DNA from: Microbacterium esteraromaticum
GTDB taxonomy: Bacteria; Actinomycetota; Actinomycetes; Actinomycetales; Microbacteriaceae
Direction of reading: 5' to 3'
Assembly: GCF_017303215.1 (NCBI RefSeq)
Contig: NZ_JAEMWU010000001.1
Span: 62,001 to 126,000, forward strand
DNA: 64,000 bases
Part shown: positions 46,796 through 55,218 of the stretch, in pieces
Numbering within the stretch: position 1 is the first letter of the stretch
Layout: every line of letters begins with the position of its first letter
Program-made: the position numbers and the translations under genes
Notes under the pieces: generated by a model
Seen by the model: the letters and a program-made list of their open reading frames with translations, nothing else
Database searches by the model: none
Told to the model about the DNA's origin: nothing

Positions 46796-47548
46796 GCCGG
46801 CGGCCAGCTCGACGGACTCGTCGCGATCGTCACCGGCGGCGCCTCGGGTATCGGCGCCGCCGTCGCCGGAGCGCTGCACGCCGAAGGCGCGCAGATCGCG
46901 GTACTCGACCGCGACATCGCCCACGCCGATGCCGCCTTCGCCGCGTTCACCGCAGATGTCTCCGACCGCGCGTCGGTGGATGCCGCCGTCGCGGCGGTCG
47001 CAGAGAAGTTCGGCCGCATCGACATCGTGATCAACAACGCCGGCGTCGGCGCCCAGGGCGATATCGCCGCGAACGACGACGACGAATGGGCGCGCGTGCT
47101 CTCGATCAACGTCACCGGTATCGCGCGAGTGACCGCGGCGGCGCTCCCCTGGCTGCGGCGTTCGCCCGCCGCTGCCGTGTGCAACACGGCATCCATCGCC
47201 TCCACCACGGGACTCCCCCAGCGCGCTCTGTACTCGGCATCCAAGGGCGCCGTCTCGGCGCTGACCCGGGCGATGGCCGCAGATCACCTGCGCGAGGGCA
47301 TCCGCGTCAACGCCGTCAACCCCGGCACCGCCGACACCCCCTGGGTGGGGCGCCTGCTCGACTCGGCCGACGACCCCGCCGCCGAGCGCGCAGCGCTGAA
47401 CGCCCGCCAGCCGCACGGCCGCCTGGTCTCGCCCGACGAGGTCGCCGGCGCCGTGCTCTACCTGGTCAGCCCGCTGTCCGGTTCGACCACCGGCACCTGC
47501 ATCGAGGTCGACGGCGGCATGGCGCAGCTGCGCCTGCGCAGCGAGTAG
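46745..47548 (+). CDS. Short-chain dehydrogenase, probable 2-keto-3-deoxy-L-fuconate dehydrogenase
   Basis: This 267-residue SDR has cofactor motif IVTGGASGIGAAVAGALHAE, the NNAG motif IDIVINNAGVGAQGDIAAND, catalytic Ser in CNTASIASTTGLPQRA and Tyr/Lys in LYSASKGAVSALTRAM, and the C-terminal TGTCIEVDGGMAQLRL. It would oxidise 2-keto-3-deoxy-L-fuconate at C4, giving the diketo acid cleaved by the enzyme encoded just before it. GTG start at 46745. The first 20 or so residues (SGIDPVVERAEGETKRAGGQ) come from a dispersed repeat and precede the true fold. Confidence 0.88.
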   Translation: MSGIDPVVERAEGETKRAGGQLDGLVAIVTGGASGIGAAVAGALHAEGAQIAVLDRDIAHADAAFAAFTADVSDRASVDAAVAAVAEKFGRIDIVINNAGVGAQGDIAANDDDEWARVLSINVTGIARVTAAALPWLRRSPAAAVCNTASIASTTGLPQRALYSASKGAVSALTRAMAADHLREGIRVNAVNPGTADTPWVGRLLDSADDPAAERAALNARQPHGRLVSPDEVAGAVLYLVSPLSGSTTGTCIEVDGGMAQLRLRSE

Positions 47549-47580
47549 TCGCGCCTTCGGCCGGCTTGTCGCCCGCGTTC

Positions 47581-47674
47581 CGGTCGCAGTTTCTCCCGCT
47601 TCCGGCGTCGCGTCCTCATTCCGGTCGCAGTTTCTCCCACATCCGCCGTCGCGAAGCGGGAGAAACTGCGACGG
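47581..47674. repeat. GTCGCAGTTTCTCCC palindromic repeat, left of the DUF559 gene
   Basis: Direct copies at 47581-47597 and 47622-47638 and an inverted copy at 47658-47674 let either direct copy pair with the inverted one. The same family, in the same two-direct-one-inverted order, lies on the other side of the next gene (48817-48912). The 219-base gap 47549-47767 holds nothing else clear. Confidence 0.8.
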
Positions 47675-47767
47675 GAACCACCCGGCGGATGCCCTCAATG
47701 ACGCACCGCGCGTCGGCGCCTGTGGATAACCGGCTCGGCACCGGCCCCGAGATGCCATCGTGGGCGG

Positions 47768-48742
47768 ATGCCACCGCGCCCGCGCCCTCTCCCGCCTCAC
47801 CTTCCCACGCACTTCGCCGTGCGGGACGCCGCGGTCGCAGGAGTGAACCGCGGGCGCCTGCACCGCGCTGACCTGGATCGCCCGTTTCAGGGCGTGCGCT
47901 CCCGCCGCACGGGGTCCTCCGCCACGCCAGAGCCCACAGATGCGTTCGCGCGCCAGCGGCACGAGCACAGACTCCGCACGTTGGCCTACGCGACGCGACT
48001 TCGGCCGAACCAACTGATCAGCCACGAGAGCGCGATCGCCCTCATCGGCGGACCGATGCCGCTCGCGCTCGACGAGAACGGCCCCCTCGACGGTGCGACC
48101 CTACCCGTGCACGTCAGCACCCGAGGCGCGGGACCGCTCGTGCGCGCGGCAGGCGTGCGTGGCCACCGAATCCCTGAAGAAGTGCCGTGGCTCGAAGGAG
48201 ACGGTATCAACGCCGTACATCCGGCATTTCTGTGGACGCAGATGGGCTCGTGGAGCGTGCCCGACCTCGTCGCATTCGGTGACTACCTGTGCCGCCGGCA
48301 CCGGCCAGGTCCCGGCCGCCCAACAGTGGGGCGCCAACCGTGGACCACAATCGCCGATCTGCGCACCATGCTGGCGTCCGGACGCCGCATCGGCATGGCG
48401 CGGCTCCGCACGGCGGTGGACCTCATCCGCGAAGACTCCTGGTCCCCGCGGGAATCGCTGTTGCGATATCGCATCGTGATGGCCGGACTGCCCGAGCCCG
48501 CGCTCAACCACGACGTGTTCACCGCGGACGGCCGATTCCTGGCCTGCGTCGATATGGCGTATCCGCAACGAAAGGTTGCCATCGAGTACCAGGGCCGCCT
48601 GCACCATGCGAGCTACGCGGCCGACGTCGAGCGGATCGCCGCACTACGCGCCGCAGGCTGGACGGTGATCGAGGTCACCGATGCCCTCTACCGCCGCCCC
48701 GATGAGCTCATCGCACGCATCCGCCGGGCGCTGGCCCGCTGA
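47768..48742 (+). CDS. DUF559/AbiEi-like domain protein, putative nuclease
   Basis: This 324-residue protein has an N-terminal region with VRDAAVAGVNRGRLHRADLD and SHESAIALIGGPMPLALDEN, like the helix-turn-helix and middle part of AbiEi-type proteins. The C-terminal DUF559/VSR-like nuclease fold has CVDMAYPQRKVAIEYQGRLH (Asp and Glu-x-Gln active-site pattern) and AGWTVIEVTDALYRRPDELI. Such genes are common singletons in Microbacteriaceae; function unproven. It is flanked on both sides by the same palindromic repeat family and separates the SDR from the fuconolactonase of the fucose pathway, so it may be inserted. Confidence 0.75.
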   Translation: MPPRPRPLPPHLPTHFAVRDAAVAGVNRGRLHRADLDRPFQGVRSRRTGSSATPEPTDAFARQRHEHRLRTLAYATRLRPNQLISHESAIALIGGPMPLALDENGPLDGATLPVHVSTRGAGPLVRAAGVRGHRIPEEVPWLEGDGINAVHPAFLWTQMGSWSVPDLVAFGDYLCRRHRPGPGRPTVGRQPWTTIADLRTMLASGRRIGMARLRTAVDLIREDSWSPRESLLRYRIVMAGLPEPALNHDVFTADGRFLACVDMAYPQRKVAIEYQGRLHHASYAADVERIAALRAAGWTVIEVTDALYRRPDELIARIRRALAR

Positions 48743-48763
48743 CGGGCGCTGCCCGGCCGAGCC

Positions 48764-48793
48764 GCATCCGCATCCGCATCCGCATCCGCATTC
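48764..48793. repeat. GCATCC hexamer tandem repeat
   Basis: Four exact GCATCC units and a fifth variant (GCATTC) lie in the gap after the DUF559 gene. Short tandem hexamers like this can change copy number by slippage. It is non-coding here. Confidence 0.8.
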
Positions 48794-48816
48794 GCCTCTG
48801 CTCGCGCCCGCCATTC

Positions 48817-48912
48817 CGGTCGCAGTTTCTCCCGCATCCGCCGTCCGGCTCTTCATTCCAGTCGCATTTTCTCCCGCATCCGACCTCGCGAAGCGGGAGA
48901 AAGTGCGACCGG
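48817..48912. repeat. GTCGCAGTTTCTCCCGC palindromic repeat, right of the DUF559 gene
   Basis: Direct copies at 48817-48840 and 48859-48882, each ending CCCGCATCCG, and an inverted copy at 48893-48912. The copies differ at one central base (CAGTTT, CATTTT, CACTTT), so the family tolerates changes while keeping the stem. Gap 48743-48945 between convergent genes holds only this and the hexamer repeat. Confidence 0.8.
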
Positions 48913-48945
48913 AGCAGCCGAACCGGGCGCCCGACACCACCGACT

Positions 48946-49824
48946 TCAGCGGATGCCGTAAAACCGGCGACCGTTCGTCCAGAGGATCTTGTCAACATCA
49001 AGGCCGCGGCGCTCTGCCCAGTCGGCGATGGTGTGGCACCAGTCGTCGCGTCCCCCCGGAACGTAGGCACCGCCGTCGATCACGGTGGCGTCGATCGACG
49101 ACACCGGCCAGTCACTGCCCCACATCAGCCGGTTCTCCCCGAAAGCGTCCGCCGCGGCATCCAGGAAGGGCTCCAGCTGATCCTCATCCCACACCCCACC
49201 TGCTTCGGCCGGCAGACCGGACAGCTTGATGTACACCTGCGGGTGTCGCGCGAGATCGGCCAGGTCACGCAGCCAGTCCGCACTCGGCCGCAACGGCCCG
49301 TCCGGGGTGCCGACAGCGGGCTTGCCGAGGTGGTCGAGCACGATGTTCAGCCCCGGAACGGCGTCGGCAAGGGCTGTGACGTCGGGGATCTGATGCGCGC
49401 GCACACAGGCGTCGAACGTCCATCCTCGGGATGCCAGGGTTCGGGCGCCCTCAATGAACTTCGGGGTGCGGGCGAGTCCGTCCTTCTCTCCCTGCAGCAG
49501 GTGCCGCACCCCCACGACACTCTCGTATCGGGCGAGTGCGTCGAGGTGCCGTGTGGTCTTGCGACCGCGGTCGAGCCGAGCCCCCGCAACGATTGCGACG
49601 ACGCCGGTCGCCTCGGCGATCGCGTCGACCCAGCGCACTTCGTCGATCGATTGCTTCTCGACGGGGTCGGCTTGTACGAAGACTGCGATCTGCTCGTCGA
49701 CATCGTCGATCCGGTCGTTGAGAAGCTCATCGACGGCGAAGCGGCTGTCGAGCTCTCCTTCCAACCAGGGGTAGCTGAGGACCTCCGGGTCCCACAGGTG
49801 GAGGTGAGAGTCCATGACGCGCAT
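48946..49824 (-). CDS. Amidohydrolase, probable L-fuconolactonase
   Basis: This 292-residue COG3618-type amidohydrolase has a metal-binding start MDSHLHLWDPEVLSYPWLEG and later histidines/aspartate in VVGVRHLLQGEKDG, LNIVLDHLGKPAVG and LMWGSDWPVSS. It would hydrolyse L-fucono-1,4-lactone to L-fuconate. The ATG at 49824 was chosen; MDSH at 49815 is possible. It is divergent from a FadR-type regulator gene across 56 bases that carry a partial copy of the fucose operator, tying it to the rest of the pathway although a nuclease gene stands between. Confidence 0.9.
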   Translation of the reverse strand: MRVMDSHLHLWDPEVLSYPWLEGELDSRFAVDELLNDRIDDVDEQIAVFVQADPVEKQSIDEVRWVDAIAEATGVVAIVAGARLDRGRKTTRHLDALARYESVVGVRHLLQGEKDGLARTPKFIEGARTLASRGWTFDACVRAHQIPDVTALADAVPGLNIVLDHLGKPAVGTPDGPLRPSADWLRDLADLARHPQVYIKLSGLPAEAGGVWDEDQLEPFLDAAADAFGENRLMWGSDWPVSSIDATVIDGGAYVPGGRDDWCHTIADWAERRGLDVDKILWTNGRRFYGIR

Positions 49825-49880
49825 GCACCCATGCTCACACACCTCACCGAGACATCCGATCAATATGCGAAGATGTGCGC

Positions 49881-50561
49881 ATGGCTGTGACAGACGAGGC
49901 GATCGAGAAGATCAAGGCGATGATCGTGTCGGGCGAACTCGGTCCCGGCGACCGCCTGCCGCCCGAGAAGGAACTCGCCGAGCGACTCGGCCTCTCGCGC
50001 AACTCGATGCGCGAGGCGGTGAAGGCGCTCGAGGTCATCCGCGTACTCGATGTGCGCCGCGGGGACGGCACGTATGTGACGAGTCTCGAACCGCATCTGC
50101 TGCTGGAGGCGATCACGTTCGTCGTCGACATGCACGATGATGACTCGCTGCTGGAGCTGTTCGCCGTGCGCCGCATCCTCGAGTCCCAGGCGACCGCGCT
50201 GGCCGCGGGCCATGCCGGCGCCGATGATGCCGGTGCACTGCTCGACGAGGTCAACGCCGTCGATCCGCAGACCGTGTCGATTGACGACCTCGTGGCGCAT
50301 GACACGCACTTCCACTCGCAGGTGGTCGGCCTGGCCGGCAACGGATATCTCGCCAGCCTGATCGACGGCCTGAGCAGTCAGACCATACGGGCGCGGGTGT
50401 GGCGCGGGCTCACCGAACAGGGGGCCGTGGAGCGCACGCTCTCGGAGCACCGCGCGATCGCCGAGGCCATCGCGAACCACGATGCGACGCTGGCGGCATC
50501 GCTCGCGAGCGCGCATGTCGCCGGTGTGGAGCGCTGGCTGCGTCAGGCCGCTCAGGCCTGA
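49881..50561 (+). CDS. FadR-type GntR regulator, likely of the fucose genes
   Basis: This 226-residue regulator has a winged helix (GDRLPPEKELAERLGLSRNS then MREAVKALEVIRVL, and the wing RRGDGTYVTS) plus an FCD domain with metal-site histidines (DLVAHDTHFHSQVVGLAGNG, SEHRAIAEAIANHD). FCD regulators commonly sense sugar acids. The gene is divergent from fuconolactonase; the gap holds ACATCCGATCA (49852-49862), close to the palindrome at 45784. A ligand such as 2-keto-3-deoxy-fuconate is plausible. ATG at 49881 is used; GTG at 49875 is in frame. Confidence 0.87.
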   Translation: MAVTDEAIEKIKAMIVSGELGPGDRLPPEKELAERLGLSRNSMREAVKALEVIRVLDVRRGDGTYVTSLEPHLLLEAITFVVDMHDDDSLLELFAVRRILESQATALAAGHAGADDAGALLDEVNAVDPQTVSIDDLVAHDTHFHSQVVGLAGNGYLASLIDGLSSQTIRARVWRGLTEQGAVERTLSEHRAIAEAIANHDATLAASLASAHVAGVERWLRQAAQA

Positions 50562-50576
50562 CGCGACCGGTTCTGC

Positions 50577-51233
50577 TCAGGCTCCGAGGCGCACCATCGC
50601 GGCGTCGAACTCGGCGGCTGACGAGTCGCTGACCGGGTGCGCGAAGAGCTCATCGAGCACGGCCGGTGCGGCCGTGAAGTAGGGCACGCCGTTCTCGCGC
50701 AGCGCGACGATGTCGTCGGCCGAGCGCAGACTCGCGGCGAGCACGTCCGTGTCGCTGTCGGCGCACACCGCCTGCATGCGGGCGATGAGTCCGTCGCCGT
50801 CGAGGCCGGCGTCGCGCATCCGCCCGAGGTAGGGGGCGATGTACCGCACGCCGATACTGGCGCAGGCGAGCGCCTGCGCCACGGAGTAGACGGCGGTGAC
50901 GAGCACGGTCGCCCCGTCGCGCACGAGGGCGGATGCCGCCGCGAAGCCTTCTTCGGTGGCGGGCACCTTGACGGCGATGCGGTCACCCAGCTCGAGCAGG
51001 CCTGCGGCGTTGCGCAGGAAGGCGTCCCGGTCACCGCCCCAGGTCTGGAAGAAGACCTCGCGTGCGCCCTGGCCGGTCCAGCGCGCGTAGAGTTCTGGGA
51101 TGTCGGCGGCCGTGCGGCCGCCGCGCTCGAGGATGGTCGGGTTCGTCGTCACGCCGTGGATCACGCCGGCGTCGAGCAACCGTCCCACACGTTCGACATC
51201 AGCACTGTCCACATACAGCCGCGGCGCGGTCAT
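50577..51233 (-). CDS. Transaldolase / fructose-6-phosphate aldolase-like protein
   Basis: This 218-residue class I aldolase barrel of the short TalC/FSA group has VDSADVERVGRLLDAGVIHG, GVTTNPTILERGGR, the Schiff-base lysine K89 in GDRIAVKVPATEEGF, and VRYIAPYLGRMRDAGLDGDG. It would split or join a ketose (phosphate) at C3-C4, releasing dihydroxyacetone or a similar unit. It is divergent from ribokinase across the third copy of the shared operator, so it belongs to the same regulon as the FGGY kinase operon. Confidence 0.9.
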   Translation of the reverse strand: MTAPRLYVDSADVERVGRLLDAGVIHGVTTNPTILERGGRTAADIPELYARWTGQGAREVFFQTWGGDRDAFLRNAAGLLELGDRIAVKVPATEEGFAAASALVRDGATVLVTAVYSVAQALACASIGVRYIAPYLGRMRDAGLDGDGLIARMQAVCADSDTDVLAASLRSADDIVALRENGVPYFTAAPAVLDELFAHPVSDSSAAEFDAAMVRLGA

Positions 51234-51253
51234 CCGGTCTCCTCACGCGTCCA

Positions 51254-51269
51254 ACCTGTGATTACAGGT
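51254..51269. promoter_or_regulatory. Operator palindrome, copy 3 (transaldolase / ribokinase)
   Basis: ACCTGTGATTACAGGT is the most symmetric of three copies: arms ACCTGT and ACAGGT around GATT. It lies 21 bases before the transaldolase start and 57 bases before ribokinase. The HutC-type GntR encoded at the end of the ribokinase operon is the natural candidate to bind it. Confidence 0.8.
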
Positions 51270-51326
51270 AGGGATGCGGCTAATGTAATGACAGCGTTCG
51301 TCGAAGTCAAAGCCGATCGGGAGAAC

Positions 51327-52268
51327 ATGACAAGCGACCAGTCCAGCCGCACCGGTGTGGTGATCGTCGGCAGCGTCACCGCCGATGTGACCACCTTCTC
51401 CCAGCGGCTCCCCGCCCGCGGCGAGACCATCCTCGGCGACGAGTTCACCCTGCTGCTGGGCGGCAAGGGCGCGAACCAGGCCGTCGCGGCCGGTCTCGCA
51501 GGCGCCCGCACCAGCTTCGTCGGCTGCGTGGGCGATGACCTGTTCCACGATCTCGTCGTCGACGGCCTCAGCAGCGCGGGTGTCGATCTGACCCACCTGC
51601 GCACGGTGCCCGGACCCACCGGGATCGCCCACATCCGCGTCGACGCCTCGGCGCAGAACGACATCGTCATGGTGCCGCTGGCCAACGCCCACCTCAACGC
51701 CGAGCAGATCGACGCGGCCCTCGCCGCGCTCGCGCCGACGACGTCGGTGCTGCTGACACAGCTCGAGACCCCGGCATCCCTCACCCTGCACATCGCCTCG
51801 CGTGCCCGCGAGCACGGCATGACCGTCGTGCTCGACCCGGCTCCGGCAGCGCCACTGGATGCCGCGGTCTGGGCACACATCGACATCGTCACCCCGAACG
51901 AGACCGAGGCGACACTGATGAGTGGCATCGAGGTCGTCGACCGCGACTCTGCCGAACGTGCGGGCCGCTGGTTCCGTGAGCAGGGCGCCGGCGCCGCGGT
52001 GATCACGATGGCTGAGAAGGGGTCGTGCGTCGTGACCGCCGAGGGCACCACGTTCATCGACCCGATCCCCGTCGAAGCCGTCGACACGACCGCCGCGGGC
52101 GACGCCTACGCCGGCTACCTGGGCGCGGCACTCGCCGAGGGCTGGACATTGGCTGAGGCGACCGAGCTGGCCAGCGCGGCGGGCGCGATCGCCGTCACCC
52201 GCCAGGGCGCCTCGCCGAGCCTGCCCCGTCGTGCAGAAGTGGATGCCCTGCGCGCGTCGCAGAGCTGA
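51327..52268 (+). CDS. rbsK: PfkB-family sugar kinase, ribokinase
   Basis: This 313-residue ribokinase-like enzyme has VVIVGSVTADVTTFSQRLPA, the signature GGKGANQAVAAGLAGARTSF, ATP/anion-hole VEAVDTTAAGDAYAGYLGAA with the catalytic aspartate, and TPNETEATLMSGIEVVDRDS. It phosphorylates ribose or a similar pentose at O5. ATG at 51327 follows GGGAGA. It is followed by rbsD and the GntR regulator in one operon. Whether the true sugar is ribose is open because the same operator controls a second kinase operon. Confidence 0.9.
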   Translation: MTSDQSSRTGVVIVGSVTADVTTFSQRLPARGETILGDEFTLLLGGKGANQAVAAGLAGARTSFVGCVGDDLFHDLVVDGLSSAGVDLTHLRTVPGPTGIAHIRVDASAQNDIVMVPLANAHLNAEQIDAALAALAPTTSVLLTQLETPASLTLHIASRAREHGMTVVLDPAPAAPLDAAVWAHIDIVTPNETEATLMSGIEVVDRDSAERAGRWFREQGAGAAVITMAEKGSCVVTAEGTTFIDPIPVEAVDTTAAGDAYAGYLGAALAEGWTLAEATELASAAGAIAVTRQGASPSLPRRAEVDALRASQS

Positions 52269-52278
52269 GGAGGAGCCC

Positions 52279-52689
52279 ATGCGCAAGACCGACACCACCA
52301 TCAACCCGGCGCTCTCTCGCGTGATCAGCGAGACGGGTCACACCGACCTGATCGTCGTGACCGACGCCGGACTGCCGATCCCGCCCGGTGCCGAGCGCAT
52401 CGATCTGGCATATCGCCCCGGCGCACCGGCGTTCCTCGATGTGCTCGACACCGTGCTCGCCGAGATGGTCGTGGAGGGTGCGACCGTGTCGGCAGAGGTC
52501 GCCGAGATCAGCCCGCACGTGCTCGACGCACTGCGTGAGCGCCTGCCGGGCATCGAGATCGAGTTGGTGCCGCACATCGAGTTCAAGAAGCGGACCGCGG
52601 ATGCCCGCGCCTTCGTGCGCTCCGGCGAGTTCACACCGTACGCCAACGTGATCCTGCACGCGGGCGTCGCGTACGGAGCACCGTCATGA
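52279..52689 (+). CDS. rbsD: D-ribose pyranase
   Basis: This 136-residue RbsD-type mutarotase begins MRKTDTTINPALSRVISETG, then HTDLIVVTDAGLPIPPGAER with the catalytic His, and ends with FTPYANVILHAGVAYG. It converts pyranose to furanose forms of ribose so the kinase can use them. Behind GAGGAGG. It differs from the FucU copy at 43023, which serves the fucose set. Its stop overlaps the GntR start by four bases. Confidence 0.93.
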   Translation: MRKTDTTINPALSRVISETGHTDLIVVTDAGLPIPPGAERIDLAYRPGAPAFLDVLDTVLAEMVVEGATVSAEVAEISPHVLDALRERLPGIEIELVPHIEFKKRTADARAFVRSGEFTPYANVILHAGVAYGAPS

Positions 52690-53462
52690 CCGAGAGCAAC
52701 GACGGGATCGACCGTCGCTCCGCCGCTCCGATGTACGACCAGCTGCGACGGCTGATCGTCGAGCACATCGAGAACGACCGCCTGCAGCCCGGCGACCCGT
52801 TGCCGGGCGAGCACCGACTGTGCGACCAGTACGGCGTCTCGCGCACGGTGGTGCGGCAGGCACTGGGCCAGCTAGAGCACGAGGGCCTGATCGAACGGGT
52901 CAAGGGCAAGGGCACCTTCGTGGCCAGGCCGCGTACGGCCGAATCGCTCGTGCACACGCTGGTCGGACTCTACGAGGAGGTCGAGCGCCGCGGCGGGCAC
53001 GTGCACAGCGACATCCTGCGCCATGAGCGGATCACCGCCGATGCCGAGGTCGCGCGGGCGCTCGAGCTGGACGAGGGCGCCCCGGTGGTCGTGCTCGAAC
53101 GTCTGCGTCACGTCGACGGCGACGCCTGGTCGCTGTCGACGACGTGGATGCCCGAGGACGTCGGCACGCACTCGTTCGACGTCGATCTGCGGGAGGCCTC
53201 GCTCTACCGACTGCTCGCAGAGCAGGGCATCGTCGCCACGCACGGCGTCCGCTCGGCTGAGGCGACGGTGGCCACGCACGAGCAGGCCCAACTGCTGGGG
53301 TTGACCGCGGGCGCGGCCCTGCTGCGGCTGCGCAGCGTGAGCCGCGATGAGAGCGGGCGGCCGATCGAATTCTTCGTGGCCTACCACCGCGGCGACCGCT
53401 CCCGCTTCGAGTTCCAGCTCGACGCCGACAGCTCGCGGGGCGAGCTCATCCGCATCCCGTGA
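52686..53462 (+). CDS. HutC-type GntR regulator of the sugar-kinase regulon
   Basis: This 258-residue regulator has a GntR winged helix ([20 protein letters not shown] then [29 protein letters not shown]) and a UTRA ligand domain ([40 protein letters not shown]). UTRA members bind phosphosugars or similar. It is last in rbsK-rbsD-gntR, next to operator copy 3. Its likely targets are the three 16-bp palindromes at 33722, 42059 and 51254; this is inference from family site structure and location. Confidence 0.9.
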   Translation: MTESNDGIDRRSAAPMYDQLRRLIVEHIENDRLQPGDPLPGEHRLCDQYGVSRTVVRQALGQLEHEGLIERVKGKGTFVARPRTAESLVHTLVGLYEEVERRGGHVHSDILRHERITADAEVARALELDEGAPVVVLERLRHVDGDAWSLSTTWMPEDVGTHSFDVDLREASLYRLLAEQGIVATHGVRSAEATVATHEQAQLLGLTAGAALLRLRSVSRDESGRPIEFFVAYHRGDRSRFEFQLDADSSRGELIRIP

Positions 53463-53484
53463 CCGCGACGACTACCCTCGAATC

Positions 53485-54537
53485 ATGAGTGAGTGGGTCA
53501 GTTCCGCCATCCGGGTGCTCGAGGCGGATGCCAACCGCTCAGCCGATACGCATCTGCACCTGTTCCCCCTCCCGGCGGAGTGGGGCATCGACCTGTATCT
53601 GAAAGACGAGTCGGTGCATCCGACCGGGTCGCTCAAGCACCGCCTGGCACGATCGCTGATCCTGTACGGGCTGGTCAACGGCCTGATTGACGAGAACACG
53701 ACGCTGGTCGAGTCGTCCAGCGGGTCGACGGCGGTGTCGGAGGCGTACTTCGCCCGGATGCTGGGCCTGAAGTTCATCACGGTCGTCCCGCGCTCGACGA
53801 GCCAGGAGAAGATCGACCTCATCGAGTTCTACGGCGGGCACTGCCACCTGGTCGATCGAGCCGAGGACATCTCCCCCGAGGCGCGGCGTCTGGCGGCCGG
53901 ATGCTACGGGCACTACCTCGACCAGTTCACGTTCGCCGAGCGGGCCACCGACTGGCGGGGCAACAACAACATCGCCGAGAGCGTGTTCAGCCAGTTGGCT
54001 CAGGAGCGGCATCCGATCCCCCGCTGGATCGTCGTCGGTGCCGGCACCGGCGGCACCAGCGCCACGTTCGGACGCTACGTGCGCTACCGGCGCCACGCCA
54101 CACAGGTCGCGGTCGTCGACCCCGAGGGGTCGGCGTTCTACGCCGCCTGGAAGGGCGACACCGAGGCGACCGGGCAGCCGAGCCGCATCGAGGGCATCGG
54201 GCGTCCGCGCGTCGAGCCCTCGTTCGTCCCGAGCGTCATCGACGAGATGATCGCCGTGCCGGATGCGGCCTCGGTCGCTGCCATCCGCCTGCTGCGCGAG
54301 CGCACGCTGCACCTGGCGGGCGGCTCGACCGGCACCAACCTGTACGGCGCTTTCGAACTCATCGGGCGCATGCGCGATGCCGGCGAGACCGGCAGCGTCG
54401 TCACACTGATCTGCGACAGCGGCATCCGCTACACGCAGACCTACTACTCCGACGAATGGGTCACGGCGCAGGGCCTCGATCTGGCCCCGCACCGGCAGCG
54501 GATGATCGATTTCCTCGCCGGAAGCGCCTGGGGGTAA
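53485..54537 (+). CDS. PLP-dependent cysteine desulfhydrase/synthase family protein (Cds1-like)
   Basis: This 350-residue fold-II PLP enzyme has lysine K51 in [20 protein letters not shown], the cofactor phosphate-binding glycines in [20 protein letters not shown], and [20 protein letters not shown]. The start [20 protein letters not shown] and the whole pattern match mycobacterial Cds1 (cysteine desulfhydrase, releasing sulfide, pyruvate and ammonia). It lies just after the GntR gene but with its own 22-base gap and no metabolic link to the sugars. Its product sulfide and the sulfate from sulfatases both relate to sulfur, but a link is speculation. Confidence 0.88.
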   Translation: MSEWVSSAIRVLEADANRSADTHLHLFPLPAEWGIDLYLKDESVHPTGSLKHRLARSLILYGLVNGLIDENTTLVESSSGSTAVSEAYFARMLGLKFITVVPRSTSQEKIDLIEFYGGHCHLVDRAEDISPEARRLAAGCYGHYLDQFTFAERATDWRGNNNIAESVFSQLAQERHPIPRWIVVGAGTGGTSATFGRYVRYRRHATQVAVVDPEGSAFYAAWKGDTEATGQPSRIEGIGRPRVEPSFVPSVIDEMIAVPDAASVAAIRLLRERTLHLAGGSTGTNLYGAFELIGRMRDAGETGSVVTLICDSGIRYTQTYYSDEWVTAQGLDLAPHRQRMIDFLAGSAWG

Positions 54538-54568
54538 GCGCGCGTCGAGTCGTTGGGCGCGCGGTTGC

Positions 54569-54653
54569 GTTCACAACTCCGGAGATTCTCGCCGAATCCG
54601 GTCATCTGAGCCGTTTTGCCACCAGACCACTGGAGTTCTCCGGAGTTGTGAAC
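54569..54653. repeat. Perfect 17-bp inverted repeat with long loop
   Basis: GTTCACAACTCCGGAGA (54569-54585) and its exact complement (54637-54653) enclose 51 bases. It fills the 149-base gap between the Cds1-like gene and the ACT-domain gene, both plus strand. It may end the upstream mRNA. No T-run. Confidence 0.8.
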
Positions 54654-54686
54654 CGACAGCGACCAGCACCGGGCTACCCTGGGGCC

Positions 54687-55196
54687 ATGACTACGCTCAT
54701 CCTCACCGTCGCGGGAGCGGATCGCCCCGGACTCGTCTCTGCCGTCGCCGATGTCGTCGATGCCCACGGCGGCAACTGGGAGAACAGCAGCCTCGCCGAG
54801 CTTGCCGGAATGTTCGCGGGCGTGATCCAGGTCTCGGTCGCTGCGGACCGCGTCGATGACCTGCGCGCAGCCCTCGACGCGCTCGATGGCCTGCTGACGG
54901 TGACGGTACACGCCGGGGCGGGCAGCGGGGCCGATGCCTCGCCGCAACGGGTCTCGCTGACCGTTCTGGGCAACGACCGCCCCGGAATCGTGCGCGAGGT
55001 CTCAGGCGCGCTGGGGTCACACGCCCTCAGTATCGAGAGCATGACCACCGAGACGCGCGACGCGGCGATGGCCGGCGGCCGACTGTTCGAGTCGTCCGTG
55101 ACCGCTGTCGTCCCGGCCTCGGCCGACATGGATGCCCTGCGCGCGGCGCTCGAGCGGATCGCCAGCGAGATCCAGGTCGACATCACCGTCGACTGA
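54687..55196 (+). CDS. ACT-domain protein (GcvR-like)
   Basis: This 169-residue protein is made of two ACT domains. The first is TLILTVAGADRPGLVSAVAD (residues 3-22) and the second RVSLTVLGNDRPGIVREVSG (about 88-107). Both start with the DRPG signature that binds amino acids. Arrangement and length match the glycine cleavage repressor GcvR and related cytoplasmic sensor proteins. It carries no DNA-binding domain, so it must act through a partner. It stands alone between a palindrome and a convergent FadR-type gene. Confidence 0.9.
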   Translation: MTTLILTVAGADRPGLVSAVADVVDAHGGNWENSSLAELAGMFAGVIQVSVAADRVDDLRAALDALDGLLTVTVHAGAGSGADASPQRVSLTVLGNDRPGIVREVSGALGSHALSIESMTTETRDAAMAGGRLFESSVTAVVPASADMDALRAALERIASEIQVDITVD

Positions 55197-55218
55197 ACGA
55201 CATCGTTCGGTGCGGGCG

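Noticed and set aside
48764..48793. GCATCC tandem units as a possible CRISPR or origin iteron
   Set aside because: Units are only six bases with no spacers, and no cas or replication gene is near; simple tandem repeat.
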